64,000 bases of DNA from Pseudoalteromonas aurantia (GTDB lineage Bacteria; Pseudomonadota; Gammaproteobacteria; Enterobacterales; Alteromonadaceae). Below are positions 38,405 through 47,278 of this stretch, one piece after another; within the stretch, counting starts at the first letter, position 1; each line of letters begins with the position of its first letter. A program made the translations under genes and the position numbers. The stretch spans positions 1-64,000 of the forward strand of contig NZ_PNBY01000005.1 in the NCBI RefSeq assembly GCF_005886875.1, given 5' to 3'. The notes below the pieces were generated by a model. The model had not been told where the DNA came from, ran no database searches, and saw nothing but the letters and a program-made list of their open reading frames with translations.

Positions 38405-38854
38405 ATGAAAAAGTTAATCATGATTGGCGCTGTATTAAGCGCACTTTCAGCTAATGTAGCAGCAAACTCACTCTTTGAAGCACCAGAAGATGCGATCGAA
38501 TATAGAAAAGCTGCGTTCCAACTCATTCGTTATCAAATTGGCGACATGGGCGATATGCTTAAAGGTAAAGTACCTTTTGATGCACAAAGGTTTGCTCAAC
38601 GCGCTAACAATGCAGCAAGTCTATCAAGCATGCCATGGGAAGCGTTTACAACAGGATCTGACAAAGGTGATACAAGTGCATTAGCGGCAGTGTGGAGTGA
38701 GCGTGCTAAATTTGATGAAAAAGCACAGTCATTTGCAAAATACGCAAAAGCTTTAGCGGTTGCGGCACAGTCTGGTGATAAAAAAGTCATCGCACCCGCT
38801 TTTAAAAATTGGGCGAAGGGTTGTAAAGATTGCCACAAATCTTTTAAAGATTAA
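38405..38854 (+). CDS. Cytochrome c-prime (c556-type)
   Basis: A 149-aa periplasmic monohaem cytochrome: signal peptide 1-21 (SANVAA-NS) and a four-helix bundle ending in the haem site CKDCHKSF (C140, C143, H144). The C-terminal CxxCH is typical of cytochromes c-prime, which bind NO and may protect against nitrosative stress. The convergent neighbour encodes a b-type cytochrome that could pass electrons to it; c-prime/b561 pairs are common in proteobacteria. Confidence 0.9.
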   Translation: MKKLIMIGAVLSALSANVAANSLFEAPEDAIEYRKAAFQLIRYQIGDMGDMLKGKVPFDAQRFAQRANNAASLSSMPWEAFTTGSDKGDTSALAAVWSERAKFDEKAQSFAKYAKALAVAAQSGDKKVIAPAFKNWAKGCKDCHKSFKD

Positions 38855-38880
38855 GATAAGTTTACCAACTTCATCAATAT

Positions 38881-38902
38881 AAACGGTGCATATGCACCGT
38901 TT
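38881..38902. terminator. Palindromic terminator
   Basis: Eleven-base perfect palindrome arms AAACGGTGCAT/ATGCACCGTTT followed by T4, between the convergent cytochrome genes. Confidence 0.85.
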
Positions 38903-38911
38903 TTTAATGAG

Positions 38912-39559
38912 TTAACCTATATTCAGTAAAGTCATGAGAGGTTCTTGACCCCATAAAAATAAGAACGCCGTAGCCAGAACAATAAATAACATATACGCGA
39001 ATTTTCCAGAGCGCATATGCGGTTTATCCGCAGCGTTTGGGCTATACCCTGTTACTAGGGTCTTAACCAACTTCTTTCCTTTTATTCTGTAAAGCACAAT
39101 TGCTAAAATGTGCAGTCCAATTGCCAAAAGCAAAAGGTCGATGTTATCTCGATGCAAGTCGTTAGCAAGCTCAACCCAGGCATACGAGACATACTGTACT
39201 AACGGCCCTTCAACCAAGATGTCATCACTACTCATTAACCCACTCAATAACTGAATAAATATCAGTGTAAAAAAGACTAATATCATCACACTACCGGCCG
39301 GGTTGTGCCCTGTGGCTGGTTGGTCTTTTAATAAAGCGCTTATAACCGCTTTCGGTGAATGAAATAATGACGAGAGCCGGGCAGTACTGCTACCAAAAAC
39401 TCCCCATATGATCCGCGTGATCATCAAGGCTAATAGCATATAACCGGTCACAAAGTGTAAATCTAACCACCCTTCATCGCCACTGATATATAACACCGCA
39501 ATACCAATCACAAGTAACCAATGAAACCCCCTAATAAACCCATCCCAAACTTTAACCAT
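38912..39559 (-). CDS. Cytochrome b561-domain membrane protein
   Basis: A 215-aa protein with four core transmembrane helices (about 11-28, 36-54, 88-110 and 140-160) plus one near the C-terminus (about 190-208). Candidate haem ligands are H13 and H35 in the first helices and histidines in DLHRDN and AIGLHILA. The fold is that of b-type cytochromes of the b561/Ni-hydrogenase group that carry electrons from quinol to periplasmic acceptors. Convergent with the cytochrome c-prime gene, the probable acceptor. Confidence 0.85.
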   Translation of the reverse strand: MVKVWDGFIRGFHWLLVIGIAVLYISGDEGWLDLHFVTGYMLLALMITRIIWGVFGSSTARLSSLFHSPKAVISALLKDQPATGHNPAGSVMILVFFTLIFIQLLSGLMSSDDILVEGPLVQYVSYAWVELANDLHRDNIDLLLLAIGLHILAIVLYRIKGKKLVKTLVTGYSPNAADKPHMRSGKFAYMLFIVLATAFLFLWGQEPLMTLLNIG

Positions 39560-39691
39560 TGCGCCCCTCTCTAGCCTTAATTTGGTTATTCGAATAATTT
39601 TGAGTATGACAAACTCTTAAGAGCAACGCATCACTATATGCGATGAAAGTCTTACCTTATCAGCTAAAGTATGGGGGATAAAAAACGAAGA

Positions 39692-39709
39692 GCCCCACTC
39701 TAGTGGGGC
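39692..39709 (-). terminator. Terminator of yqhD
   Basis: Perfect eight-base stem GCCCCACT/AGTGGGGC; on the minus strand it is followed by a run of six T after CTTCG, and it lies about 50 bases past the yqhD stop. Confidence 0.85.
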
Positions 39710-39756
39710 CTAGCATAAATCATCGTAACAGCGAATTGCGGCCACTCATTAACTAA

Positions 39757-40911
39757 TCACACACTGGCTAATAAAATGCGTTTACTTTTCTCTAGAGTGA
39801 CCGCTTGCTGCTCGCCCAATGCAACCATGCCATGGCGCTCTAACTGCGCGCATACTTGCGGTACAACCTCTTCACCCAAACCATGATCACTAAAACGTGT
39901 AAGCATATTAAGCTGCTGAAAAAACTGCTCAGTCAACGAAATTGCATCTGAAATAGCGTTATCAGGCTCTGTAGTATCTAGATTAAAGACCCGCTCTGCG
40001 TACTGTAATAATTTTTCACGCTTTTCTTTCTGTTGCTCTGCCAGCATACGGGGTAAAATAATCGCCAAAGTTTGTGCGTGGTCTAGCCCATATAACGCAG
40101 TGATCTCATGTCCAATCATATGTGTTGACCAATCTTGTGGCACCCCAGCACCAATCAAACCATTTAATGCCATCGTAGCTGACCACATAACATTCGCCCG
40201 AGTTTGATAACTGGCTTCTTCCTTTAAAACTTTAGGCCCTTCTTCAATTAACGTTAATAATAACCCTTCAGCGAAGCGATCTTGTACTTTTGCATCAACC
40301 GGATAAGTCAAATATTGCTCCATGATATGAACAAAGGCATCAACAACGCCATTCGTCAGCTGACGCTTAGGCAGTGACTGCATGACATTTGGGTCAAGTA
40401 CAGAAAACTGAGGTTGAACTAATTCAGACGAAAATGGCAGTTTATCTTGTGTGTCAATGTTTGAAATAACGCTGAAACTATTAGACTCAGAGCCTGTGGC
40501 AGGTAAAGTCAATACGACACCAATTGGTAGCGCATTATTAATTTGTGCACCTTCGGCCAGAATATCCCACGGTTCACCATCAAACAAAGCAGCCGCGGCA
40601 ATAAACTTACACCCATCTATCACTGATCCCCCCCCAACCGCTAAAATAAAGTCATAGTTTTGAGTCTGGATAAGCTCTACCGCACGCATACATGTCTGGT
40701 AGCTTGGATTGGGCTCAATGCCCGCAAATTCTCCCCAAGTAAAATCACTCAGCGCCGCAACAACCTGTTCATAGATACCATTTTTTCTAATACTTCCCCC
40801 ACCATACACCACCAGCACTTTTGCCCCTTTGGGTATACTGTGCTTGATCTCTAAAATCTGCTGCTCACCAAAATGGATTTGAGTCGGGTTCACAAAACTA
40901 AAATTCAACAT
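39757..40911 (-). CDS. yqhD: NADPH-dependent aldehyde reductase YqhD (iron-containing alcohol dehydrogenase)
   Basis: A 384-aa group III alcohol dehydrogenase closely similar to E. coli YqhD, which reduces short aldehydes such as methylglyoxal, acrolein and butanal with NADPH. The NADPH loops VYGGGSIRKNG and AVGGGSVIDG are conserved, as are metal ligands D191, H195, H264 and H278 (NGVVDAFVHIMEQ, HMIGHEITALYGLDHAQ), offset by three from the E. coli numbering. The likely role is detoxification of aldehydes from lipid peroxidation. It is divergent from a LysR regulator and close to a glutathione peroxidase gene, which fits oxidative stress. Confidence 0.95.
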   Translation of the reverse strand: MLNFSFVNPTQIHFGEQQILEIKHSIPKGAKVLVVYGGGSIRKNGIYEQVVAALSDFTWGEFAGIEPNPSYQTCMRAVELIQTQNYDFILAVGGGSVIDGCKFIAAAALFDGEPWDILAEGAQINNALPIGVVLTLPATGSESNSFSVISNIDTQDKLPFSSELVQPQFSVLDPNVMQSLPKRQLTNGVVDAFVHIMEQYLTYPVDAKVQDRFAEGLLLTLIEEGPKVLKEEASYQTRANVMWSATMALNGLIGAGVPQDWSTHMIGHEITALYGLDHAQTLAIILPRMLAEQQKEKREKLLQYAERVFNLDTTEPDNAISDAISLTEQFFQQLNMLTRFSDHGLGEEVVPQVCAQLERHGMVALGEQQAVTLEKSKRILLASV

Positions 40912-41080
40912 ATTTTACTTACTCCACGAGTCGCTATATGTGGCCCACGCCACCTTGCTAATACGATGAGTTTAATGGTCATCTAACGAAACAAACAGCC
41001 ACAAAACAGCAAATTACTTTTGCCACACAGCAACAATAAAGCATATATAATTAAATTGTTATTTTTAGTGAGGTAATAAT

Positions 41081-41944
41081 ATGTGGCAAGGTCTTGATGT
41101 ATTTCTGGCAGTTGTTGAACACGGCAGTTTCAGTAAAGCTGCCAATGTATTAGATGTATCAACATCTTATGTAAGTCGACAGATCCAGCAATTAGAGCAA
41201 CGCCTTGGAACCATATTAATTCATCGTACCACTCGTGCTCAGAACCTGACCGATAGTGGCCGTGAGTATGCGGTGAAACTCAAAGTTATTCAGCAAGAGT
41301 TGATCGATGCAACCAACCATATTCAAGGTATTCAAAGGCAACCTAAAGGGTTAATTCGCCTCAGTGGTGCGGGCGATTTTGTGGCTAATCGTATTGCGCC
41401 TGTGGTGGCTGAGTTTTTACAGCGCTACCCAGAAGTCAGCATTGAATTCGACTTTAACAATTGTAATATTGATTTGGTTGAAGAGGGGGTCGACATAGCC
41501 ATTCGCCTTGGTAGATTACAAGATTCAAATCTCATCGCTCGAAAGTTGTGCCATCGCCCTATGAGCCTTGTCGCAAGCCCACACTACATCACACATCACT
41601 CCCCCCCAATTCACCCCTATGAATTGGCTAACCATAATTGTTTAATTGCGATCAATAACCGTTGGCGATTTAATATTGCTCAGCAAGTTGAAGAAGTCAA
41701 AGTAGTAGGTAACTGGCGCAGTAACAATCCCCATGCCATTCTCAGTGCGTGTAAACAGGGGTTAGGAATAGCGCATCTCGCACAAGATATTGTTGCCGAG
41801 TCTATCAAAAGTGGCCAACTCGTTTATTTATTGCCTGAATTTCAAGTTCAAGATAATGCCACTTGGTTGGTTTATCCGCGCAAAGATCTTATGCCATATA
41901 GAGTAAGGTTATTAATTGGGTTTTTACTCGAACACTTTAGTTAA
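41081..41944 (+). CDS. LysR-family transcriptional regulator
   Basis: A 287-aa LysR regulator: N-terminal winged helix (DVFLAVVEHGSFSKAANVLDVS, then the recognition helix TSYVSRQIQQLEQRLG) and a C-terminal substrate-binding domain (about 90-287). The 169-base spacer to divergent yqhD suggests that it controls yqhD; E. coli uses an AraC-type activator (YqhC) at the same place, so the regulator type differs. Its inducer is probably an aldehyde or a derived signal, though this is an inference. Confidence 0.92.
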   Translation: MWQGLDVFLAVVEHGSFSKAANVLDVSTSYVSRQIQQLEQRLGTILIHRTTRAQNLTDSGREYAVKLKVIQQELIDATNHIQGIQRQPKGLIRLSGAGDFVANRIAPVVAEFLQRYPEVSIEFDFNNCNIDLVEEGVDIAIRLGRLQDSNLIARKLCHRPMSLVASPHYITHHSPPIHPYELANHNCLIAINNRWRFNIAQQVEEVKVVGNWRSNNPHAILSACKQGLGIAHLAQDIVAESIKSGQLVYLLPEFQVQDNATWLVYPRKDLMPYRVRLLIGFLLEHFS

Positions 41945-41996
41945 GGGTGTGCTAGAGTTGTTTCATAATAATAAAAACATAAAAATAGGATGTCTT

Positions 41997-42482
41997 ATGG
42001 ATACTTTTTATCAGTTTTCTGCCACCACATTGCAAGGTCAACCATTCGACTTCTCGTCTTTACAAGGCAAAGCGGTACTCATTGTAAATACTGCAAGTCA
42101 GTGTGGCTTAACGCCACAATATGAAGGGCTGCAGGCGCTCCATCAAAAATATGCAGAGCAAGGGCTGGTGATCATTGGCTTTCCCTGTAATCAATTTGGT
42201 AAGCAAGAACCCGGTAGCCCAGAACAAATACAGCAAGGCTGCCTCATTAACTATGGGGTAGATTTCACTATGATGGAAAAAATCGATGTTAACGGCGAGC
42301 ATGCTCATCCCTTATATACTTACTTAAAAGCCCAATTACCTGGTCTATTAGGGCAGCGGATCAAATGGAATTTTAGTAAATTTCTAATAAACCGAGCCGG
42401 GCAACCTATCAAACGCTATGCGCCTATTACCAAGCCCAATAAGCTAAACAAAGACATTGAAGCTGTGCTTGCGAACCCATAA
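41997..42482 (+). CDS. Glutathione/thioredoxin peroxidase (GPx family)
   Basis: A 161-aa cysteine-type glutathione peroxidase. The catalytic triad is C36 (NTASQCGLTPQY), Q70 (NQFGKQEPG) and W124 (KWNFSKFL), and C64 in FPCNQF is a second cysteine often used for thioredoxin-dependent turnover. Bacterial members (BtuE-like) usually reduce peroxides with thioredoxin. The frame opens at 41916 inside the LysR gene, but the ATG at 41997 with AGGA six bases ahead gives the standard N-terminus. Confidence 0.95.
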   Translation: MDTFYQFSATTLQGQPFDFSSLQGKAVLIVNTASQCGLTPQYEGLQALHQKYAEQGLVIIGFPCNQFGKQEPGSPEQIQQGCLINYGVDFTMMEKIDVNGEHAHPLYTYLKAQLPGLLGQRIKWNFSKFLINRAGQPIKRYAPITKPNKLNKDIEAVLANP

Positions 42483-42514
42483 AAGTAAAAAGGCTGCACG
42501 CGCTTTTTACTTTT
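42481..42514 (+). terminator. Terminator after the peroxidase gene
   Basis: A/T-rich twelve-base arms AAAAGTAAAAAG/CTTTTTACTTTT with a GC-rich loop, starting at the stop codon. Confidence 0.75.
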
Positions 42515-42544
42515 GAAAGAGGGTGTCTATACTAGGGCACCTTA

Positions 42545-42727
42545 TTACTCTAAATAATCAAAATCGCTATCGCCTGCATCTTTGCGTAAACGTTTTTGCT
42601 CTAAATAGTCGTCAATTTTGCGCTTCACTTTACGCTTTTGCTTGTCATGCTGATTTCGCTCTAATTCATCGAACTCACTATCGGTGAAATCATCATCAAG
42701 CCCATCATATGAATACGTTTTACCCAC
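42545..42727 (-). CDS. Small PA3496-like charged protein
   Basis: A 60-aa acidic/basic protein: an Asp-rich N-terminal half (DGLDDDFTDSEFDELE) and a Lys/Arg-rich middle (KRKVKRKIDDYLEQKRLR). Its composition resembles the PA3496 family of putative envelope-integrity proteins. There is no in-frame ATG. The frame can open at a TTG (42739), but a GTG at 42727 has GGAG six bases upstream, so I take GTG as the start. Function unknown. It converges on the peroxidase terminator. Confidence 0.65.
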   Translation of the reverse strand: MGKTYSYDGLDDDFTDSEFDELERNQHDKQKRKVKRKIDDYLEQKRLRKDAGDSDFDYLE

Positions 42728-43030
42728 AATCTGCTCCAATCACGTTGCCAAAACAGCCCATTTACTTTCATGAAGTGGCGCACGACTGTTCACTTCTTAG
42801 TATTTAGCTCTTAATACCCATTTAGAGAAATGAGAGTTTTTTATCGTTTCAATGAAAACTTTTTATCAACACCTTTAAATGGTCAACTTCACTAATTTTT
42901 CGTTTTATTTACTATTTATATATTTTAACCATCACAAACAAAAAACATAAACCATTGATAAATAATAACAATAAAACTGGCATTCATCTTGATTGTTTAA
43001 TAGTAACCCATAAGATAAAAAGGCTTAGTC

Positions 43031-43819
43031 ATGAAAAAATTACTGCTCCTCGGCGCACTTGTTACAAGCTCAAGCGTATTTGCAACCAATAATCTCTCAT
43101 TACAATTTAATTCTGATGAATGCCAAGTGGAATTTAAAAATGATGTGATGATCACGCCAGACCACTTACAGATCACCACTGCACAACAAAGTAAATGGAC
43201 AATCAATGACACAGGTGATGTTTTAAGAGATGGCCAATTGATCTCACTCACATCAATGCAACAAGATGCGATGCGCGACTATGCAGATTCACTCAGAGTG
43301 CAATTACCTAAAGTAGCCAACATTGCGCTAGAAGGTGTAAAAATTGCTGGTGTTGCACTCAATGAAGTAAGTAACGCGCTTGAATTAAGTAGTCTCGACT
43401 CTATTGGCACTGTACTTGACGAACTACATATTGAAATCAATGAAACCTTTTATCAAGACGGTGCGTTTGTCATGGGCAAACAAACATTTGACCAGTTTGG
43501 CAATAATTTCGACAAACAATTCGAAGACCGCATAGAATCAGCCGTCCAAGGTGCCATGATGGAGTCGATAGGCAGTATTCTGATGGCTATTGGCTCAGAA
43601 ATGACTAGCTCTAACGGCGACATGAGTAGTTTTGAACAGCGCATGGAAGATATGGGGCAAGCCATAGAAGAAAAAGTAGAAAAGCAGGCTCGAGTCATTG
43701 AATCACAAGCAGATCAATTGTGTGACCAATTTGAAACCATTGCGCAAACAGAACAGCAATTACGTCAAAATATTCCTGAGTTTTCAGGCTATGCCTTATT
43801 TAACACACAACTCAACTAG
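43031..43819 (+). CDS. yggN: YggN family periplasmic protein (DUF2884)
   Basis: A 262-aa exported protein: signal peptide at residues 1-18 (SVFA-TN), then FNSDECQVEFKNDVMIT and the long acidic helical middle section typical of the DUF2884/YggN family, which has no assigned function. Two cysteines (in DECQVEF and DQLCDQF) probably form a disulphide. Preceded by about 290 bases of A/T-rich spacer with no other frame. A terminator overlaps the end of the convergent MocR gene. Confidence 0.85.
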   Translation: MKKLLLLGALVTSSSVFATNNLSLQFNSDECQVEFKNDVMITPDHLQITTAQQSKWTINDTGDVLRDGQLISLTSMQQDAMRDYADSLRVQLPKVANIALEGVKIAGVALNEVSNALELSSLDSIGTVLDELHIEINETFYQDGAFVMGKQTFDQFGNNFDKQFEDRIESAVQGAMMESIGSILMAIGSEMTSSNGDMSSFEQRMEDMGQAIEEKVEKQARVIESQADQLCDQFETIAQTEQQLRQNIPEFSGYALFNTQLN

Positions 43820-43853
43820 GCCTAACTGACAACCAAAAATTATCTCCCAACCG

Positions 43854-43884
43854 AAATAGTCAGTAGAGCACTGACTATTTTTTT
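43854..43884 (+). terminator. Terminator of yggN
   Basis: Eleven-base stem AAATAGTCAGT/ACTGACTATTT with an AGAGC loop and a following T run. It overlaps the last codons of the opposite-strand MocR gene. Confidence 0.88.
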
Positions 43885-45317
43885 GCGTTGAGTAAAAGCT
43901 GGCCTAGTAGAGCAATCGCTTGCTCCACATCATTATTCCATACCAATCCATAGCTCATACGTATACATGACTCATATTGCCTACCTGCACTGAATAATAC
44001 GCCAGGTGTAATGCTGATCCTGTGCGCTATCGCCAATTGAAACAATTTTGAGCCACTATACTCCGTGCCTAAATCAACCCAGATCACACAACCCCCTTGC
44101 GGATCACTCAGCCGAACGGAGCTCGGAAAATAACGACGCAATGCTGTGACCATCTGTGTTTTATTAAACATTAAACGTTTGCGCATGAGCTTTAAATGGC
44201 GATCATATTCCCCACTTACCACATAATCAGCCAGTACCAATTGATTCATCAACGAACTAGAACAACTTAATGCACGCTTCAAGCGTCGTGCTTTTGCGCT
44301 ATGAGGGCCCGCGACCATCCAGCCAACACGATAGCTTGGCGCTGCTGTTTTCGAAAAAGAGGCGCAAGTAATGACGTTACCTGTTGAGGTATAACACTGA
44401 GCAGGTTTGCCACGGCGCTCTGTAAAATGTAAGTCCCCATACACGTCGTCTTCGATGAGCGTTACCTGATGATACTCTAGTAACTCCACCAATGCTTTGC
44501 GGCGTATATCAGGCATAAACGAGCCTAACGGGTTATTTATACTTGTAGAAAATACACACGCTTTAATATCGTGCTTCAGTAATGCTTCGCCAAGATCACA
44601 GAGCCAGACACCATCATCTGGACACACTGGAATTTCAATCACTTTCAACCCTAGGCTTTCTACTAACTCGACAATACCAAAGTAACAAGGGGATTCAATA
44701 GCGACTACATCGCCCACCTCAGTAACACACTGCAATGCAATTGCTAATGCTTCTTGTGCCCCATTTGTGATCACTAACTCTTCAGTGCTCACCACTAACC
44801 CCAAGTCCAAATAGCGGTGTACTATCTGTTTCTTTAATTGATCTAGTCCATCCATAGCACCATAACTCAGCATATTTTCACCCATACTATGCATCGCTCG
44901 TCGCATCAGCTTAGCCAGTATTTTTTCTGTGCTGGCAACCATCACTGGGTTAGCAATGCCAAATGGCATAATACTCGGTTGATGAATGGCATCATATACT
45001 TGTTCAATAAGCTGCTGTTTGTTTACCACAATCGGCTGGCTTGGTAATTTGACTCGTTTAGGCATTGGGTTACTGGCATTAACAGCCTGCAAAAAATAGC
45101 CCGATTTCTCTTGCGCTCGCACTTTCCCTTGCGCTTCTAATACTTGATAAGCTTGCTTCACAGTCGGAATACTGACATTAAGCTTACCCGCCATCGCTCG
45201 TAACGAAGGCAGTTTATCACCCGGGCATATCATGCCCTGACACACCATATCATCAATCAGAGCGATCACTTGTTCATACAAAAACGATTTGTGCTGCTTC
45301 GAAATAACAAAACTCAT
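43875..45317 (-). CDS. MocR/PdxR-type GntR regulator with aminotransferase-fold domain
   Basis: A 480-aa regulator: N-terminal GntR winged helix (residues about 8-75, SIPTVKQAYQVLEAQGKV) joined to a fold-type-I PLP-binding domain. The PLP lysine is in CASFSKTAAPSYRVGW and NGAQEALAI, CYFGIVELVE and EDDVYGDLHF are the other cofactor loops. MocR proteins sense PLP or amino-acid-derived ligands. The frame opens earlier (45341), but the ATG at 45317 gives the usual start. It is divergent from an EamA exporter, with a long palindrome between them that is probably its operator. Confidence 0.93.
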   Translation of the reverse strand: MSFVISKQHKSFLYEQVIALIDDMVCQGMICPGDKLPSLRAMAGKLNVSIPTVKQAYQVLEAQGKVRAQEKSGYFLQAVNASNPMPKRVKLPSQPIVVNKQQLIEQVYDAIHQPSIMPFGIANPVMVASTEKILAKLMRRAMHSMGENMLSYGAMDGLDQLKKQIVHRYLDLGLVVSTEELVITNGAQEALAIALQCVTEVGDVVAIESPCYFGIVELVESLGLKVIEIPVCPDDGVWLCDLGEALLKHDIKACVFSTSINNPLGSFMPDIRRKALVELLEYHQVTLIEDDVYGDLHFTERRGKPAQCYTSTGNVITCASFSKTAAPSYRVGWMVAGPHSAKARRLKRALSCSSSLMNQLVLADYVVSGEYDRHLKLMRKRLMFNKTQMVTALRRYFPSSVRLSDPQGGCVIWVDLGTEYSGSKLFQLAIAHRISITPGVLFSAGRQYESCIRMSYGLVWNNDVEQAIALLGQLLLNAKK

Positions 45318-45346
45318 AATGCATTCATCTGTATAGGTCAATTTTC

Positions 45347-45379
45347 ATTTATTCTGTATATAGCATATACAGAATAAAT
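45347..45379. promoter_or_regulatory. 33-bp perfect palindrome between mocR-type gene and exporter
   Basis: Fifteen-base perfect arms (ATTTATTCTGTATAT and its complement) around AGC. The core CTGTATA recurs as a direct repeat at 45329-45335, 25 bases to the left. Direct plus inverted repeats of this kind are what MocR-type dimers bind, so this is the probable operator for both divergent genes. Confidence 0.75.
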
Positions 45380-45449
45380 AACTACAATGCTACATATTCC
45401 GCACTCAATTTAAAGTTAGTATACACTTACAAACTTCAAGGATATTACA

Positions 45450-46361
45450 ATGCAAAGCGTGCTGCTCTATATCATGACGGTATTAATTTGGGGTTCTACA
45501 TGGTTAGCCATTGAGTTTCAGCTAGGTACTGTCAATGAGATCGTCTCTCTATGCTTACGATTTTCTCTAGCCGCTCTATGCATGTGGGGGTATGTATTAT
45601 TTAAACGTCTGCCCATGTACTTTGATCTCAAAACGCATGGTTTTTTCATTTTACTTGCCATGGGTAATTTTGGCTTAAACTACTTAATGCTGTATTACGC
45701 ACAAGGGTATTTAAATTCAGCAATGGCATCTATCGCGTTTTCACTATTGCTCATATTTAATATCATCAATACACGGCTATTTTTTGGTAAGCCTATCGCA
45801 AAAAGAATTTATAGCGGCGCCCTGTTCGGAGTCGCGGGTATTGTCGCCCTTTTTTGGCATGATTTAAGTCAGTTTGACCTGAGCAACGGTGCAATCGTCG
45901 GCCTAGGACTTGCTCTATTGGGTACCCTTATCGCATCATTTGGCAATATGGTAAGTGTTCGTAATTCCAATAAAGGCATAGGTGTATTACAAGGCAACGC
46001 TTGGGGCATGTTATATAGTAGTGTATTACTCGCTGTCTTCGCGCTCCTCAATGGAGAAACATTCGTCATCAATGCGTCTTGGCAATATTGGAGCTCACTG
46101 ATCTATTTAGCTGTATTTGGCACCGTTATCGCGTTCGCCAGCTACTTCTCTTTACTAAAAAATATTGGCCCAGAAAGAGCCAGTTACATCATTGTACTAT
46201 TTCCTTTAGTCGCTGTACTTTTGAGTACTTACTTTGAAGGTTTTACATGGCAAGCCAACACCTTTGTCGGGTTCAGTTTGGTCTTGCTTGGCAATGCCAT
46301 TGTATTAACACCTTTTGATAAGCTAAAAGCCCATTTCGCCGCTTCCCCAGTGAGAACTTAA
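45450..46361 (+). CDS. EamA/DMT-superfamily exporter
   Basis: A 303-aa protein with ten hydrophobic helices in two EamA halves; WGSTWLAIEFQLG at the N-terminus and GPERASYIIVLFPLVAVLLS in the second half are typical. EamA members export amino acids, purines or other metabolites. The divergent MocR-type regulator suggests control by an amino acid or vitamin B6 signal, and that ligand may also be the exported compound; this is inference. CAAGGA is about nine bases before the ATG. Confidence 0.9.
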   Translation: MQSVLLYIMTVLIWGSTWLAIEFQLGTVNEIVSLCLRFSLAALCMWGYVLFKRLPMYFDLKTHGFFILLAMGNFGLNYLMLYYAQGYLNSAMASIAFSLLLIFNIINTRLFFGKPIAKRIYSGALFGVAGIVALFWHDLSQFDLSNGAIVGLGLALLGTLIASFGNMVSVRNSNKGIGVLQGNAWGMLYSSVLLAVFALLNGETFVINASWQYWSSLIYLAVFGTVIAFASYFSLLKNIGPERASYIIVLFPLVAVLLSTYFEGFTWQANTFVGFSLVLLGNAIVLTPFDKLKAHFAASPVRT

Positions 46362-46374
46362 TAAGCTCTCGCGC

Positions 46375-46401
46375 AAATGCCGCCAGCGCATGGCGGCATT
46401 T
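46375..46401. terminator. Bidirectional terminator
   Basis: Eleven-base perfect stem AAATGCCGCCA/TGGCGGCATTT with a GCGCA loop and T-rich tail. It overlaps the stop of the convergent lipid kinase gene. Confidence 0.9.
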
Positions 46402-47278
46402 ATTTTTCACTTACTTCATGCATATCAACACGACAATTAGCAGGCTGTTTTAAGCGTATTGCATCAGGGCAACAGCTTACTTTTGCAGGTGTTTGACCTA
46501 TGATCTCGCCATCGGCCTCAATATCTAAGCCATCGGTATGTATCATAAAATGCACCCCTGCGGTTTTTATAACACTCGATAGACGCATGTGCTGAGCAAA
46601 CAGCATATAAGTAAATGTTTTCACCCTTGCTAGAAACGACTTACCATAAAAGTGCATACCGACCAGTTCACCGCTCTGATACCGCGCCGTTGGCGCACAC
46701 TTTAAGCCCGCAGCAAAGTATTGTCCATTGGCGATAAGCAGCATCATCATTGATCTTGACGGTGCGCTCGACGTTGCAAGGCGCACATTACGGTAATTAA
46801 ATAGATTTAATAACCCAGCCCAAATATAGCTAAACTGTCCCCGCTTTTGCTGACTTTGCATTGTTCTCACCACATGCGCACTAAAACCTATGCCCAGCAT
46901 ATTTACAAAATACCGGCCATTCACCATACCCACATCAATGGCTTGTTCCGTGCCGGTAAACACACACGCTCGCCACTGTGCCATCGACAGCTTAAACTGA
47001 CGCGCAAAGTCATTACCTGTACCTGCTGGCAACAAAGCTAAGTTACATGGTTGCCCCACCGTTGCATTAATCACCAAATGCAACGTACCGTCTCCTCCGA
47101 TGACCACAACAGTCGCTTGCCCAACGCATTTACTGCGTATCTGAGCCACATCTTCTGCAAACCGACCTGAGGTAAAAAACCACTCATGCTCACTATTTTT
47201 CTTAGCAAATTGTACTTTTAACCACTTCACATGTGATTGGGTACTCTTTGAACTACACGGTTTAACAACCACCAACAT
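46400..47278 (-). CDS. Diacylglycerol/lipid kinase family protein (YegS-like)
   Basis: A 292-aa kinase of the DAGK-catalytic/YegS group, which phosphorylates diacylglycerol, phosphatidylglycerol or sphingoid lipids. The nucleotide loop VVVIGGDGTLHLVINA, ALLPAGTGNDFARQF, and the C-terminal beta-rich domain with DGLDIEADGEII are all present. Lipid substrate is unknown. It starts directly next to a long A-rich spacer that on this strand is the upstream region. Confidence 0.9.
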   Translation of the reverse strand: MLVVVKPCSSKSTQSHVKWLKVQFAKKNSEHEWFFTSGRFAEDVAQIRSKCVGQATVVVIGGDGTLHLVINATVGQPCNLALLPAGTGNDFARQFKLSMAQWRACVFTGTEQAIDVGMVNGRYFVNMLGIGFSAHVVRTMQSQQKRGQFSYIWAGLLNLFNYRNVRLATSSAPSRSMMMLLIANGQYFAAGLKCAPTARYQSGELVGMHFYGKSFLARVKTFTYMLFAQHMRLSSVIKTAGVHFMIHTDGLDIEADGEIIGQTPAKVSCCPDAIRLKQPANCRVDMHEVSEK

